Both the position numbers and the translations under genes were made by a program. From NCBI GenBank assembly GCA_017387505.1, contig JAFOFB010000020.1, forward strand, positions 1 to 64,000: a stretch of DNA of 64,000 nt, given 5' to 3'. This document shows, piece by piece, positions 51,746 to 60,411 of this stretch. Numbering within the stretch: position 1 is the first letter of the stretch; every line of letters begins with the position of its first letter. A model generated the notes under the pieces. It saw nothing but the letters and a program-made list of their open reading frames with translations. It was not told the origin of the DNA and made no database searches. Source of the stretch: Methanocorpusculum sp. Lineage in GTDB: Archaea; Halobacteriota; Methanomicrobia; Methanomicrobiales; Methanocorpusculaceae.

Positions 51746-52578
51746 GGATTTCTGACAGTTGTTATAATACAGTTTTTCTCTTCGAATATATCAAGGAATG
51801 AGGCAAGGTTTTCCTTCTTTACAAGGATTCCTGTTGCAGGGCCTGTGCCTGAAATTCCTGCGGCCGAGGCTTTAGCGGCCAATGCTTTATCCGCTGTTAT
51901 TGTGCCGATTCCAATACTTTCTCCGACACAGCGGCCGTTTTCATAGATTGCAGAGAACACATCTCCTGACACGGCTTTTTCGAATGCGGCCTCAACCTCT
52001 TTTGAACGTGCCTTGAATTTGTCCTTCGGGAAGGCAAGAGTTGGAATTTCTCCATCAGGGATATGGATTACAACCGCGAACTCCTCAGGCATTTTTCTGT
52101 GTTCGATAAGACGCATGTTTCTGTTGTCTGTAAAGACAAGTCCGCCAAGCATACAGGCCGACGCATCGTCAAACGCACCTGTAACAGATACTCCGCAGGC
52201 AATCGAGGCCTTTGCTCCTATTCGAACCAGGTCGAGAGAGTCTGCTTCGATTCCTGATGCATCAGCTGCGGCAAGCAGGATTGCATTTGCCGCAGCACTG
52301 CTGCTTTTAAGACCCTTTGACTGCGGGATGTCGGATTGTGTTTTTACATCTGCTCCTTTAAATTCAGATTCAGGGAATGCTTCTTTGAATCCTTCAAGAA
52401 GTCCTTTTGCAAATCCTGCATCAGCCTCATGCCCGTTTACGGAAAGAGTTACTCCCGGTTCATCTACAAGTACGACCTCAGCAGAGGTCGTAAGGCCGAT
52501 TCCAAAAGCTGAGCCGAATCCTGTTGCAATCGCATTGATGACAGTCAAAGCCCCGCCGGATACTCCCTTGCCTTTCAT
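51742..52578 (-). CDS. Shikimate kinase, archaeal GHMP type
   Basis: Phosphorylates shikimate at O3. The 278-residue protein belongs to the GHMP kinases, unrelated to bacterial AroK: ATP loop PQSKGLKSSSAAANAI near 86-102, N-terminal GGALTVINAIATGFGSAFGI, and the C-terminal ISGTGPATGILV. Position in the operon between the AroD-AroE and EPSP synthase genes fits the step. Overlaps both neighbours by 4 bases. Confidence 0.93.
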   Translation of the reverse strand: MKGKGVSGGALTVINAIATGFGSAFGIGLTTSAEVVLVDEPGVTLSVNGHEADAGFAKGLLEGFKEAFPESEFKGADVKTQSDIPQSKGLKSSSAAANAILLAAADASGIEADSLDLVRIGAKASIACGVSVTGAFDDASACMLGGLVFTDNRNMRLIEHRKMPEEFAVVIHIPDGEIPTLAFPKDKFKARSKEVEAAFEKAVSGDVFSAIYENGRCVGESIGIGTITADKALAAKASAAGISGTGPATGILVKKENLASFLDIFEEKNCIITTVRNP

Positions 52579-53927
52579 TCAGCCTCCCGGAATGCTTTTT
52601 CCATTGCGAAAATGTCAGGAGATACACCATGCCATTTTTCAAATGCGGCAGCACCCTGATGAATAAGCATTGTTTCCCCGGAGAATGTTACAGCCCCAAG
52701 TTTTTCTGCTTCTTCGAGCAGAGAAGATGTTGGATATACCATATCCATAACAACGCATCCCTCCTTTACGAAAGACGCAGGCTCTGCAGGACATACAGGA
52801 GATGCATTGAGAACAATGTCATACTCAGGCATCAGTTCAGGGATTGTGACTGCCTTTCCTTCGAAACGTTTCGCCAGGACTTTCGCCTTCTCTTCGGTTC
52901 TGTTCGCAATCGAAAGCTTTGCTCCTCTCTCATGGAAATAGAAGGCCGCAGCAAATGCCGCCCCGCCTGCTCCAAGCAGAAGGACATTTTTACCTTCCGG
53001 CTCGAAACGGTCAAGAGTTTTGGCAATTCCTATCCAGTCTGTGTTGTCTCCTTCGAGATCTTTGGTGATGGTATTTACTGCCTGGATTTTTTCTGCGGCA
53101 GGTGATACCGACTTCATGAACGAAAGCACAGCCTGCTTGTGCGGGATTGTAACATTGATTCCTGTGATGTCATAGACCTCCATCATCTGAGGGATGAGAG
53201 ATACCTCATCTTCGGGTGTTGGAATCTTTACATATGTTCCGCGAATGCCTGCCGCCTCGAATGCCGCGTTGTGAATCGCAGGGGAGAAGGTTTTGCTAAG
53301 CGGAAAACCAACAACACCGCATACTGCGGAATCCCGCCCCAACTCTGCGGCTTCTTTTACTGTAAGCTGTCCGGGGGCAGAACCTGTTTCTTTTGAAACA
53401 GCACAGTAAGTAACCATAGAGCCTAGAGCATCCGCTCTAACGCGTGTGATTTTTCCAGCATCACCCATGCCGATTAGAATAAACGGTATGTTCCAGCCTT
53501 TGATTTCGGCCGCGGCATCTGCAATTTCTATCAAATCACGAGGACCTTGGACCATAAATGCGGCCTTTGGAACTCCGGTCTTTGCCAAATCCTGAAATAT
53601 AGATACTATCTCTTCTGCATTTGGAGTTTTTTCGAAGTCATGGTATGAGCAGACCGTCTTTCCAGGAAATTCTCCTCTAAGGACTGAGTCTGATTCGATA
53701 TCAACAAAGTCCGCTCCGGCATCAATCGCTTTCTGGAAAAGCTCTCTTCGGCTCTCATCTTCTTTTGACCTGATTGTAACTATAGTCAACTCAGGCTGCA
53801 AAACAAATGACAAATCCTGCTCTGGATTTTCAAACATATCGAGCCTGAACTCGAATGCCTCGCATCCAAGAGTTCTGGCTTTTTCTATGTCTTCGGTTTT
53901 TGTGATTACTGCACAGATTTTTGTCAT
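52575..53927 (-). CDS. aroDE: Fused 3-dehydroquinate dehydratase / shikimate dehydrogenase
   Basis: A 450-residue fusion that takes 3-dehydroquinate to shikimate. Residues 1-195 are a type I dehydratase: EFRLDMFE, the catalytic His in SYHDFEKTP (near 115) and a Schiff-base Lys candidate in GVPKAAFMV. Residues 200-450 are AroE: GFPLSKTFSPAIHN, INVTIPHKQAV, NTDWIGIAKTL and the NADP loop LLGAGGAAFAAAF with ANRT. The order AroD-AroE is that also known from plants. No intervening stop or frameshift is seen. Confidence 0.93.
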   Translation of the reverse strand: MTKICAVITKTEDIEKARTLGCEAFEFRLDMFENPEQDLSFVLQPELTIVTIRSKEDESRRELFQKAIDAGADFVDIESDSVLRGEFPGKTVCSYHDFEKTPNAEEIVSIFQDLAKTGVPKAAFMVQGPRDLIEIADAAAEIKGWNIPFILIGMGDAGKITRVRADALGSMVTYCAVSKETGSAPGQLTVKEAAELGRDSAVCGVVGFPLSKTFSPAIHNAAFEAAGIRGTYVKIPTPEDEVSLIPQMMEVYDITGINVTIPHKQAVLSFMKSVSPAAEKIQAVNTITKDLEGDNTDWIGIAKTLDRFEPEGKNVLLLGAGGAAFAAAFYFHERGAKLSIANRTEEKAKVLAKRFEGKAVTIPELMPEYDIVLNASPVCPAEPASFVKEGCVVMDMVYPTSSLLEEAEKLGAVTFSGETMLIHQGAAAFEKWHGVSPDIFAMEKAFREAE

Positions 53928-54955
53928 TTTTCAAGAATGGTCTCAGCCATTGCATGACCGAAATGTCTTCCGCCTGATTCAAGGCGGACAAGAACTTTGT
54001 CGCCTACAGCAAGGTATGCAACAGAAACAGCGCCTTTTGGTGTTCCAAGGCGGATTGTTTCTGCATTCTGAACAACAACCGAATGCTTCTTTCCTTCAGC
54101 CTCTGCTTCGATTAAAATCATAGGCCTGCGCTCGATTTTAACGCGACCTGTATCAACAGAGCGAAGAGTGCCGTCTGGAAGACGGGAAAGGAGTGGTGTT
54201 CCGGCTTTTACTTCAGAGAGGTAGTGTGTTGTTCCATCCGGGCATAATATGTATGAGTGGACAGCTCCTGCATTTACACGGAAAGGTCTGGAGTTGACAT
54301 ATTCGCTGTCAAAACTTTCCGAACAGATGAGGAAAAGACATGCGGAAGATGAACCAATAAGCATGCCTTCGCCCTGTTCTAAGAGAGAACTTGTATCAAT
54401 ACAAACTCTGTCTCCCAAGGAAAGAGGAGTGATTGAAGTAACCACTGCCTCTGTAAGGTTTGTTTGCGGCATATCATCACTGCATGCTTTTCCAAACTCT
54501 GAGAGTTCTAAAGGAGTTGATACCACAACAGCAATTCCGTCACAGCCGACTTCCATTGTTTCTCGTGCGAGTTTTGCTTCGGACTTGTTTGCAACACAGG
54601 CGTAGAGTTTGATTCCTGTGTTCTGGAAACGTGAGATAAGATTTTCCAGGGGAATAACACGCCAGTCTGCAGGATTTACAACTGCGTACGGTGTTGTTAT
54701 TCTGTATGCTTTCTCCATTCCCTCCGAGTCTGTGATATCTGCAATGGTGCCTATTTTTTCTCCGTCAAGGAAAAGGAACTCTCCGTCTGCTATTACTGCA
54801 TTATATCTTGCAAGACGGGTTAATGCTTCGTCTCCTTTTCTGATGACAATATCTGTGTATCCTGCTTCGAGGGCGGCTTCGGCAATCATTTTGCGGTCCT
54901 CGTAGGTTTCGCCTAAGTCAGCACGGATGAGGATTGGGGAAAGTTCTTTGGTCAT
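53924..54955 (-). CDS. aroB': 3-dehydroquinate synthase II
   Basis: Converts 2-amino-3,7-dideoxy-D-threo-hept-6-ulosonate (ADH) to 3-dehydroquinate with NAD+, the archaeal replacement for AroB. The 343-residue protein matches the family: ILIRADLGETYEDRKMIAEAALEAG near the start, VGCDGIAVVVSTPLELSE, GDRVCIDTSSLLEQGEGMLIGSSS, and RPFRVNAGAVHSY. It overlaps the ADH synthase and AroDE genes by 4 bases each. Confidence 0.95.
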   Translation of the reverse strand: MTKELSPILIRADLGETYEDRKMIAEAALEAGYTDIVIRKGDEALTRLARYNAVIADGEFLFLDGEKIGTIADITDSEGMEKAYRITTPYAVVNPADWRVIPLENLISRFQNTGIKLYACVANKSEAKLARETMEVGCDGIAVVVSTPLELSEFGKACSDDMPQTNLTEAVVTSITPLSLGDRVCIDTSSLLEQGEGMLIGSSSACLFLICSESFDSEYVNSRPFRVNAGAVHSYILCPDGTTHYLSEVKAGTPLLSRLPDGTLRSVDTGRVKIERRPMILIEAEAEGKKHSVVVQNAETIRLGTPKGAVSVAYLAVGDKVLVRLESGGRHFGHAMAETILEK

Positions 54956-55746
54956 GCTTTGAGGTGTTTGAGTGCGTCTTCTACGCTTGCGTCATTTAAG
55001 ACGATATCTGAAACTGCTTTTGTGATTCCTGTAATGTCTTTGTGCTGGAAGATGTTACGTCCGATAGATGCTCCCTTTCCTCCTGCATCAAGAGAGTCTC
55101 TTACCATGGTCAGCATATCGAGATCGGATTCCATCTTCGGTCCGCCTGCGATAACGACAGGAATCTGTGCCCCGCGGGTTACTTCGCGGAATGAGTCAAT
55201 GTCTCCTGTGTAGGAAACTTTTGCAATGTCAGCCCCAAGTTCCGCTGCGACACGTGCACAGGTCTTGATTGCATCGACATCGAAGGAGTCTTTGATGTTT
55301 CTGCCTCTCGGGTATACCATGGCTAAAAGCGGCATTCCCCACTGTTCGCATTTTCTTGCAATCTCTCCTGCGTTTTCAATCATCTGCGGTTCGCTGTCTG
55401 CTCCAATATTGATGTGAATGGAAACCGCATCTGCACCCATTGCCAGGGCTTCTTCAACGGTTGTTACAATTACTTTGGAGTTCGGATCAGCTCCAAGTCC
55501 TGTTCCCGCAGATAAATGGACAATCAGACCAATGTCTTTTCCTGCATTTCTGTGACCGTATTTGACCATTCCTTTGTGCATCAGAACTGCAGTTGCCCCT
55601 CCGTCAGCGATTTTTCCGATGGTATCTCTCATATCATATAAGCCCGGGATTGGTCCCATGGAAATGCCGTGGTCGAGCGGGACGACAACAATGCGTCCTG
55701 AGTTTCTATCAATGATTCTTTCCAGACGAATTTGTTTTCCGAACAT
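54952..55746 (-). CDS. aroA': ADH synthase (2-amino-3,7-dideoxy-D-threo-hept-6-ulosonate synthase)
   Basis: First enzyme of the archaeal aromatic route: joins L-aspartate semialdehyde with 6-deoxy-5-ketofructose 1-phosphate. The 264-residue DhnA-type aldolase has VVVPLDHGISMGPI near 20-33, AMGADAVSIHINIG, a lysine in IAKVSYTGDIDSF (Schiff-base candidate) and VVIAGGPKMESDLDML. First gene of the seven-gene operon. The promoter TATA is at 55817-55826 (minus strand), so the leader is about 50 bases and includes an operator-like palindrome. Confidence 0.93.
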   Translation of the reverse strand: MFGKQIRLERIIDRNSGRIVVVPLDHGISMGPIPGLYDMRDTIGKIADGGATAVLMHKGMVKYGHRNAGKDIGLIVHLSAGTGLGADPNSKVIVTTVEEALAMGADAVSIHINIGADSEPQMIENAGEIARKCEQWGMPLLAMVYPRGRNIKDSFDVDAIKTCARVAAELGADIAKVSYTGDIDSFREVTRGAQIPVVIAGGPKMESDLDMLTMVRDSLDAGGKGASIGRNIFQHKDITGITKAVSDIVLNDASVEDALKHLKA

Positions 55747-55752
55747 AATCTA

Positions 55753-55856
55753 TGCTAGATGTTAGCACGATTGGCATTTGAATCTTTTCCTCAAAACAGG
55801 TTTCAATCAGGTGTGAGTATATATAATCGGTTGTAAAATCGTGCTACATGTTAGCA
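55753..55856 (-). promoter_or_regulatory. Paired palindromic operators around the aro operon promoter
   Basis: Read on the minus strand, TGCTAACATCTAGCA (55753-55767) and TGCTAACATGTAGCA (55842-55856) share 14 of 15 bases and both have TGCTA/TAGCA arms. One lies 6 bases before the ATG of the first gene, in the transcript leader; the other lies upstream of the TATA box (55817-55826). They are 89 bases apart. The pair resembles a dual operator for a repressor that responds to aromatic amino acids. The protein is unknown. Confidence 0.65.
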
Positions 55857-55963
55857 ACGCGCATTGTATGTTTTATTTTATGAGAGCTAAAGCAGCAAAG
55901 CTGCTGCATGCTCTCCAGGCGTCGCGGACATACGGGCGGTCAGCAACGCGCATTGTGTGTTTT
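55853..55963. repeat. Direct repeat pair flanking a strong hairpin
   Basis: AGCAACGCGCATTGTRTGTTTT is found at 55853-55874 and 55942-55963 with one mismatch. Between them a hairpin at 55882-55915 has two stems, GAGAGC/GCTCTC and AGCAGC/GCTGCT, the latter with a 3-base loop. The segment from 55916 to 55950 is GC-rich. No T-run follows on either strand, so it is not a plain terminator. Function unknown. Confidence 0.55.
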
Positions 55964-56004
55964 GGCTTTGCTCCAAAATTTAATTACTGTGTGTTTGAAA
56001 AAAA

Positions 56005-57294
56005 TTAAATGACCTGAAGGTCAGGGATTCTCATCTGCGGGACAAGTGCTCCGCTGAATGCCTTTGCAGACTGGGAAATAGTAATCTCGCCTTTTAAGAT
56101 GTCAAATACATTTCCGGCAAGCATAGCCTTCTTTACAGGGCGGTTAAGCTTTCCTCCCTCTGCAAGGAAAGCGTTTGCAACTTCTACAGAGAACTCTCCG
56201 GTAAGCGGGTTTGCTGTGTGTGCACCAATAACCTCTTTTACAAAGAGGCATGGACGCTCAAGAACATTTTCCGTCGGGGCGGAAATTGTTAAACAGTGCG
56301 GGGCGATGGTTGTCGTTCCGTTTCCGGCTCTTAGAGCATTTCCGGTAGTTGCAGTACCTGCCTGTGATGCTGTCTTTTTATCGTAAAGGAAGGATGTTAA
56401 AACTCCGTCCTTTACAATATCGAGCTTCTTTGTCGGAGTTCCTTCTGTATCGAAACGTCTCCATGAATCTCCTGCCTCCTCCATTGGTGAGTCAGAGAAC
56501 GAAATCTTACTGTTTGCAACTTCAGTGTTTAGAGAGTTTGCGTAGATGGACTTTCCGGTCAAGACATTTCTGCCGTTTACCGCATCGGAGAAAAGCTCGT
56601 AGATGAGCGAGTCAACCACGTTTTCAGAGAAAACAACATCATACTTCTTTGACTCGATTGTCTCTCCGCCTCTGGATGCTGATGCATAGAAAGCAGTCTG
56701 CTCACCAATCTTTTCAGGATTAAGTCTGGAAGCAAATGGAGCAGAGTCTCCGTCATATCCGGTTGAACCCTCACAGATTGCATCGATTCCAAGCGAAATA
56801 TCAGTAAATTTACGCTCAAGCCAGACACCGTTTGAGTTTGCAAGAATCGATGAGCCCTTCATCAGAGTAACGCCTGCTGTAACAACTCTGGCTTCTGCAT
56901 ACTTCTCAGCCCCTGCATTCATGCGGGAGAGATACTCTGCTGCCGTATCTGCCGAGATTTCAAGAGTCTCGTCATACGGGTCTTTACCTGCTGCAATCTC
57001 TGCTTTTTCGGCAAGTCCGGTCCATCCCTCAATCTTTTCAGAAAGATTTGCAGAAGAGACTGCTGTCTTCATAGCATCGCCGATTCTTGTAGGATCTGAA
57101 GTTGCAGATACTCCAATTCTTCCATCCTTGACTACACGGATGTAGATGTTCTGACCTGCATGTTCGAAGACTGACGACACTGCCATCTGGCGCTGTTCAA
57201 GAGACAAATCCTCATAGCGTGAAACATACACCTCGACCTCATCTGCAAAGTTCTGTCCCTGACGGAGAATTGCATCAACATCAATTTCACTCAT
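56005..57294 (-). CDS. tldE: TldE/PmbA-type protein
   Basis: The non-metal partner of a TldD/TldE protease heterodimer, which degrades unfolded peptides. The 429-residue protein has no HExxxH but keeps the family frame: ADEVEVYVSRYEDLSLEQRQ near 18-37, LANSNGVWLERKFTDISLGI, and TGEFSVEVANAFLAEGGKLNRPVK with VFDILK. ATG 57294 (MSEIDVDAIL) has GGAGGTG six bases upstream; the frame extends to 57309. It overlaps tldD by 8 bases. Confidence 0.9.
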   Translation of the reverse strand: MSEIDVDAILRQGQNFADEVEVYVSRYEDLSLEQRQMAVSSVFEHAGQNIYIRVVKDGRIGVSATSDPTRIGDAMKTAVSSANLSEKIEGWTGLAEKAEIAAGKDPYDETLEISADTAAEYLSRMNAGAEKYAEARVVTAGVTLMKGSSILANSNGVWLERKFTDISLGIDAICEGSTGYDGDSAPFASRLNPEKIGEQTAFYASASRGGETIESKKYDVVFSENVVDSLIYELFSDAVNGRNVLTGKSIYANSLNTEVANSKISFSDSPMEEAGDSWRRFDTEGTPTKKLDIVKDGVLTSFLYDKKTASQAGTATTGNALRAGNGTTTIAPHCLTISAPTENVLERPCLFVKEVIGAHTANPLTGEFSVEVANAFLAEGGKLNRPVKKAMLAGNVFDILKGEITISQSAKAFSGALVPQMRIPDLQVI

Positions 57295-58624
57295 TTCCTG
57301 CACCTCCAACAGTTGCCTCAGTCAGATACACGTGCGGAGCTCCGTCTGAAACCGGCACTGCCTGACTCTTTCCGCACATTCCAGAAGACATCTTCCTCTC
57401 CTTTCCGCATAACGCGATGTTGTGAAGAACAGATAAAATATCTCCGGAAAGTGAAACATCGCGAAGCATACTTGTGGTTTCACCATTCTCAATTAAGTAT
57501 CCGTACTTTGCGTTGAACTGGAAAACACCGCGTCCCGGGTCAACCTGTCCGCCGCGTGAGCCGATTAAGAGAACACCGTTTTTACAGGTCTCAAGAATCT
57601 CATCGTAAGAAGCATCTCCTTCTTTGATGTAAGTATTGCTCATTCGAACAAGCGGATTCATTCCAGGCTCAGCTCTTGCGTGTCCTGCCTCACCGGTATC
57701 TAAACCAACAGCCGCAAGTGTTTCGCGGGAATGCATGAACTGGTTTACAACACCGTTTTTGATTAACTCAACAGGACCTGCGGCAACACCTTCCGCATCG
57801 AACGGTTCATACCCGTATCCGTGCATGGACGGGTCATCGATGATTGTAACAAGTTTTGAACCTACCTGCTGACCTAATTTATCTCCCAGGACAGACACTC
57901 CATCTCTAATCTGATCTCCCTCGCTTGCGTGACCTACTGCTTCGTGGGCAAACACTCCGCCGATGGCAGGATCAAGAACAGCAGGCATCTTGCCTCCGGG
58001 AACTGCGGACGCGGACAGGAGATTAACTGCTGTTTTGGAACAGAGCTCTCCTTTGTTTATGTAGTCAGTAATTCTAAGAGGGCCTACAACTGCTTCCTGC
58101 TCGTAGTTCATCTGCATATCTGCCCCGCGGACAGCCACAGAACTTACAGTAAAAAGGGTTCTGCAGACCGAAGACTGTGCTTCGTATCCGTTGCAGTCTT
58201 CGAAAAAGACAGTCTGGTACTGTTCTGCATAGCGTGCTGAGGTTGCCGCAATTTCATCGATACGTGCGGCTTTTTCCAGGAGCAGAAGATCTGCTGCCTT
58301 CTCTTCTAACGGACGCTCTGCCTGCTCTTTTGCAGCGGCATTCCATGAACGTGGAACTCCGTATGGTACATCAGCAATATCAGCCTTTACGGTTGCGAGT
58401 TTTGCAGCCCGTGCGGCTCTTTCAATTGCTTCTTTTTTTGCCTTCTCATCGTCCATATCAAATGGAGACACACAGCAGTATCCCCATCCGTTCTCTCCAA
58501 GGACGCGGACTAAGGCTTTTCCATAGTACGATGAACCGGCATTTTCAATAACACCGTTTTCTATCTGGATTGATGTGGTATCCCCGTTTACACAGCGGAT
58601 ATCATAATATCGTATTTTGTCCAT
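57287..58624 (-). CDS. tldD: TldD-type zinc metalloprotease
   Basis: Catalytic half of the TldD/TldE protease. The 445-residue protein has HEAVGHASEGD near residues 229-239, the HExxxH zinc motif, and the later GSRGGQVDPGRGVFQFNAKYGYLIENGE with the remaining ligand region. Full length. It is encoded directly before tldE with overlapping ends, as for the bacterial pair, and so both subunits should be made in equal amounts. Confidence 0.92.
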   Translation of the reverse strand: MDKIRYYDIRCVNGDTTSIQIENGVIENAGSSYYGKALVRVLGENGWGYCCVSPFDMDDEKAKKEAIERAARAAKLATVKADIADVPYGVPRSWNAAAKEQAERPLEEKAADLLLLEKAARIDEIAATSARYAEQYQTVFFEDCNGYEAQSSVCRTLFTVSSVAVRGADMQMNYEQEAVVGPLRITDYINKGELCSKTAVNLLSASAVPGGKMPAVLDPAIGGVFAHEAVGHASEGDQIRDGVSVLGDKLGQQVGSKLVTIIDDPSMHGYGYEPFDAEGVAAGPVELIKNGVVNQFMHSRETLAAVGLDTGEAGHARAEPGMNPLVRMSNTYIKEGDASYDEILETCKNGVLLIGSRGGQVDPGRGVFQFNAKYGYLIENGETTSMLRDVSLSGDILSVLHNIALCGKERKMSSGMCGKSQAVPVSDGAPHVYLTEATVGGAGNE

Positions 58625-58708
58625 CTTTCTCTGATGATGTATTTGTCTCCTATGTATGAAAGGGTTTTCTTATGCCCTTGAACAATGGAGTAAAAAAAGT
58701 GTTTGGGT

Positions 58709-59376
58709 TTATTCCTGTACTGCTTCGTCTCTGATATTTTTCAGAATGATTTCCGGCTCATTCTCATCATCGAGAATAATCACTGCATAATTTCCTTCCT
58801 TTGCAGGTCCGGGGTTTACACAGATTCTGCCGTTTAATTCTGATACTGCACGCTGTTCGTGAATGTGTCCGCAGCAGACGAGATCAAACTCACGAATAAC
58901 TGCTGCAGCAGAGTGACATCCGACATGTACATCCGGGGCAACCTCGTCGAGTGCTCCGTACGGCGGGGCATGAGTTAAGAGAATATTCCAGCGGTTCTTT
59001 TTCATCGAAGAAAGCATTGAGGAAAGCATCTCTGCAATCTCATCTTCCTGGTTTCAAACGGAGTTCCAAACGGAGACGGGTTTGAACCTCCAAGGCCTGC
59101 GATTGTGATGTTTCCCATATCGAATGTCTTCTTGTGAACGGAAACTGCCGCAGATGCCTCGAAAATCTGGAGAATCTCACGCTTGTCACAGTTTCCAGGA
59201 ATTACAAAAGTAGGTGCTGGAATCTCATCGAGGAATGGAATAACTCCTTCAAGACTCTGTCCAAGGTCAGTTACATCTCCTCCGATTAAGACCATGTCAG
59301 GCTCTTCACGCTCAAAAATCGAGAGGGCTGCATCAGTATTCCCGTGAATATCAGTGAGAAAAACAATCTCAGTCAT
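58709..59376 (-). pseudogene. Metallophosphoesterase split by a frameshift
   Basis: Two reading frames together form one YfcE-like phosphoesterase of about 222 residues. The first (59002-59376) holds TDIHGN, GGDVTD and IPGNCDKRE; the second (58709-59029) holds LLTHAPPYG and CCGHIHEQR. Near 59052 the first frame turns to unrelated residues after GTPFET. One added base there would give FETEEDEIAEML, which runs into the second frame. The cause may be a true one-base deletion, a sequencing error, or recoding. Neither half has all five metal motifs alone. Confidence 0.85.
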
Positions 59377-59409
59377 TAATAGTATTTGTGATGTTATCAG
59401 ATATCAAGT

Positions 59410-60375
59410 TCATGTCTTGATAGTGCTGATAATATAGTATCCGCCGTTTTTTGGAGCACCCCTAAACTCAATCAGACCTCCTTTTTTCAGCTCTGCAATA
59501 TTTCTGCTGACTGTTGGAATACTCTTCCCGACAAGGTCTGCAATCTTTGGAGTGTTGATTCCCGGATATTTTTGTATGATAGAGTAAATCGGATTTACTC
59601 TATCATTATATGAAATAACAGACTCATTTACTGAATTTACTCTATCATCACTCATGAGCCTGAGAAGTTCTTTCTGTGTTTCAATAACCCTTCTTACGAT
59701 AAACTCATGAAACGGCTGAGTATTGGTGTGAGCAATTTCTAACGTCTGAATATATTCACCACGCATGATTGGCGGAATTACAGCAATAGTATATCCCTGA
59801 CGAAGAAGAGCAAGGTTCATCAAAATCCGTGCTACACGACCATTTCCGTCGATAAACGGGTGAATAAAAACAAACTTCAGATGAACCAAAGCGGCAAACT
59901 CAACCGGGTGGAGTTTATGTTCGAACTCGTTGAACCAGACAATAAACTCATCCATCAGGTGCGGAACTTCTGCCGGAGCCGGGAGAGAGTAACTGCTTCC
60001 GCTGATGAATACTCTATTCTTTCTAAACTTTCCAGCCTGTGTTTCATCAATCATGCTGTAGAATAATTTATGCAGCATGCGGATGTGTGAGAGCTTCAGC
60101 GGAGAACGAGCTGAAATTGTATAGAGATAATCATATGCCTTCGCGTGACCAACTGTTTCATAAATATCACGAAGCGGCTTTCCGTTAATTGTCAGACCGT
60201 TTTCAATTACAATCCTGATCTCTGACTCAGTAAGACTGTTTCCTTCCAGAGCATTGCTTGAGTAGGTCAGACTGATTTTATAATAATTCTTCAGTGATGC
60301 CAGTGTTTCCTTCGGGAACGGACGATATGAATCAATCCTCTCCTTTAATTCATCACAGCGGGCATACTGAATCAT
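59410..60375 (-). CDS. Fic family protein with winged-helix C terminus
   Basis: A 321-residue protein with the canonical Fic motif HPFIDGNGRVAR (172-183), expected to transfer AMP to a target hydroxyl. An N-terminal helix carries SNALEGN (40-46), the (S/T)xxxE(G/N) element that holds Fic inactive in cis. The last 60 residues form a winged helix (TPKIADLVGKSIPTVSRNIAELKKGGLIEFRG), which may bind DNA. The layout is common among autoregulated bacterial and archaeal Fic proteins. Target unknown. Confidence 0.92.
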   Translation of the reverse strand: MIQYARCDELKERIDSYRPFPKETLASLKNYYKISLTYSSNALEGNSLTESEIRIVIENGLTINGKPLRDIYETVGHAKAYDYLYTISARSPLKLSHIRMLHKLFYSMIDETQAGKFRKNRVFISGSSYSLPAPAEVPHLMDEFIVWFNEFEHKLHPVEFAALVHLKFVFIHPFIDGNGRVARILMNLALLRQGYTIAVIPPIMRGEYIQTLEIAHTNTQPFHEFIVRRVIETQKELLRLMSDDRVNSVNESVISYNDRVNPIYSIIQKYPGINTPKIADLVGKSIPTVSRNIAELKKGGLIEFRGAPKNGGYYIISTIKT

Positions 60376-60411
60376 AGTAAAAAAAAAGGTGTTTGATACC
60401 TTAAAGGTAAC

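Noticed and set aside
55882-55915. Intrinsic terminator for tldE
   Set aside because: The hairpin is strong, but neither strand has a T-run after it.
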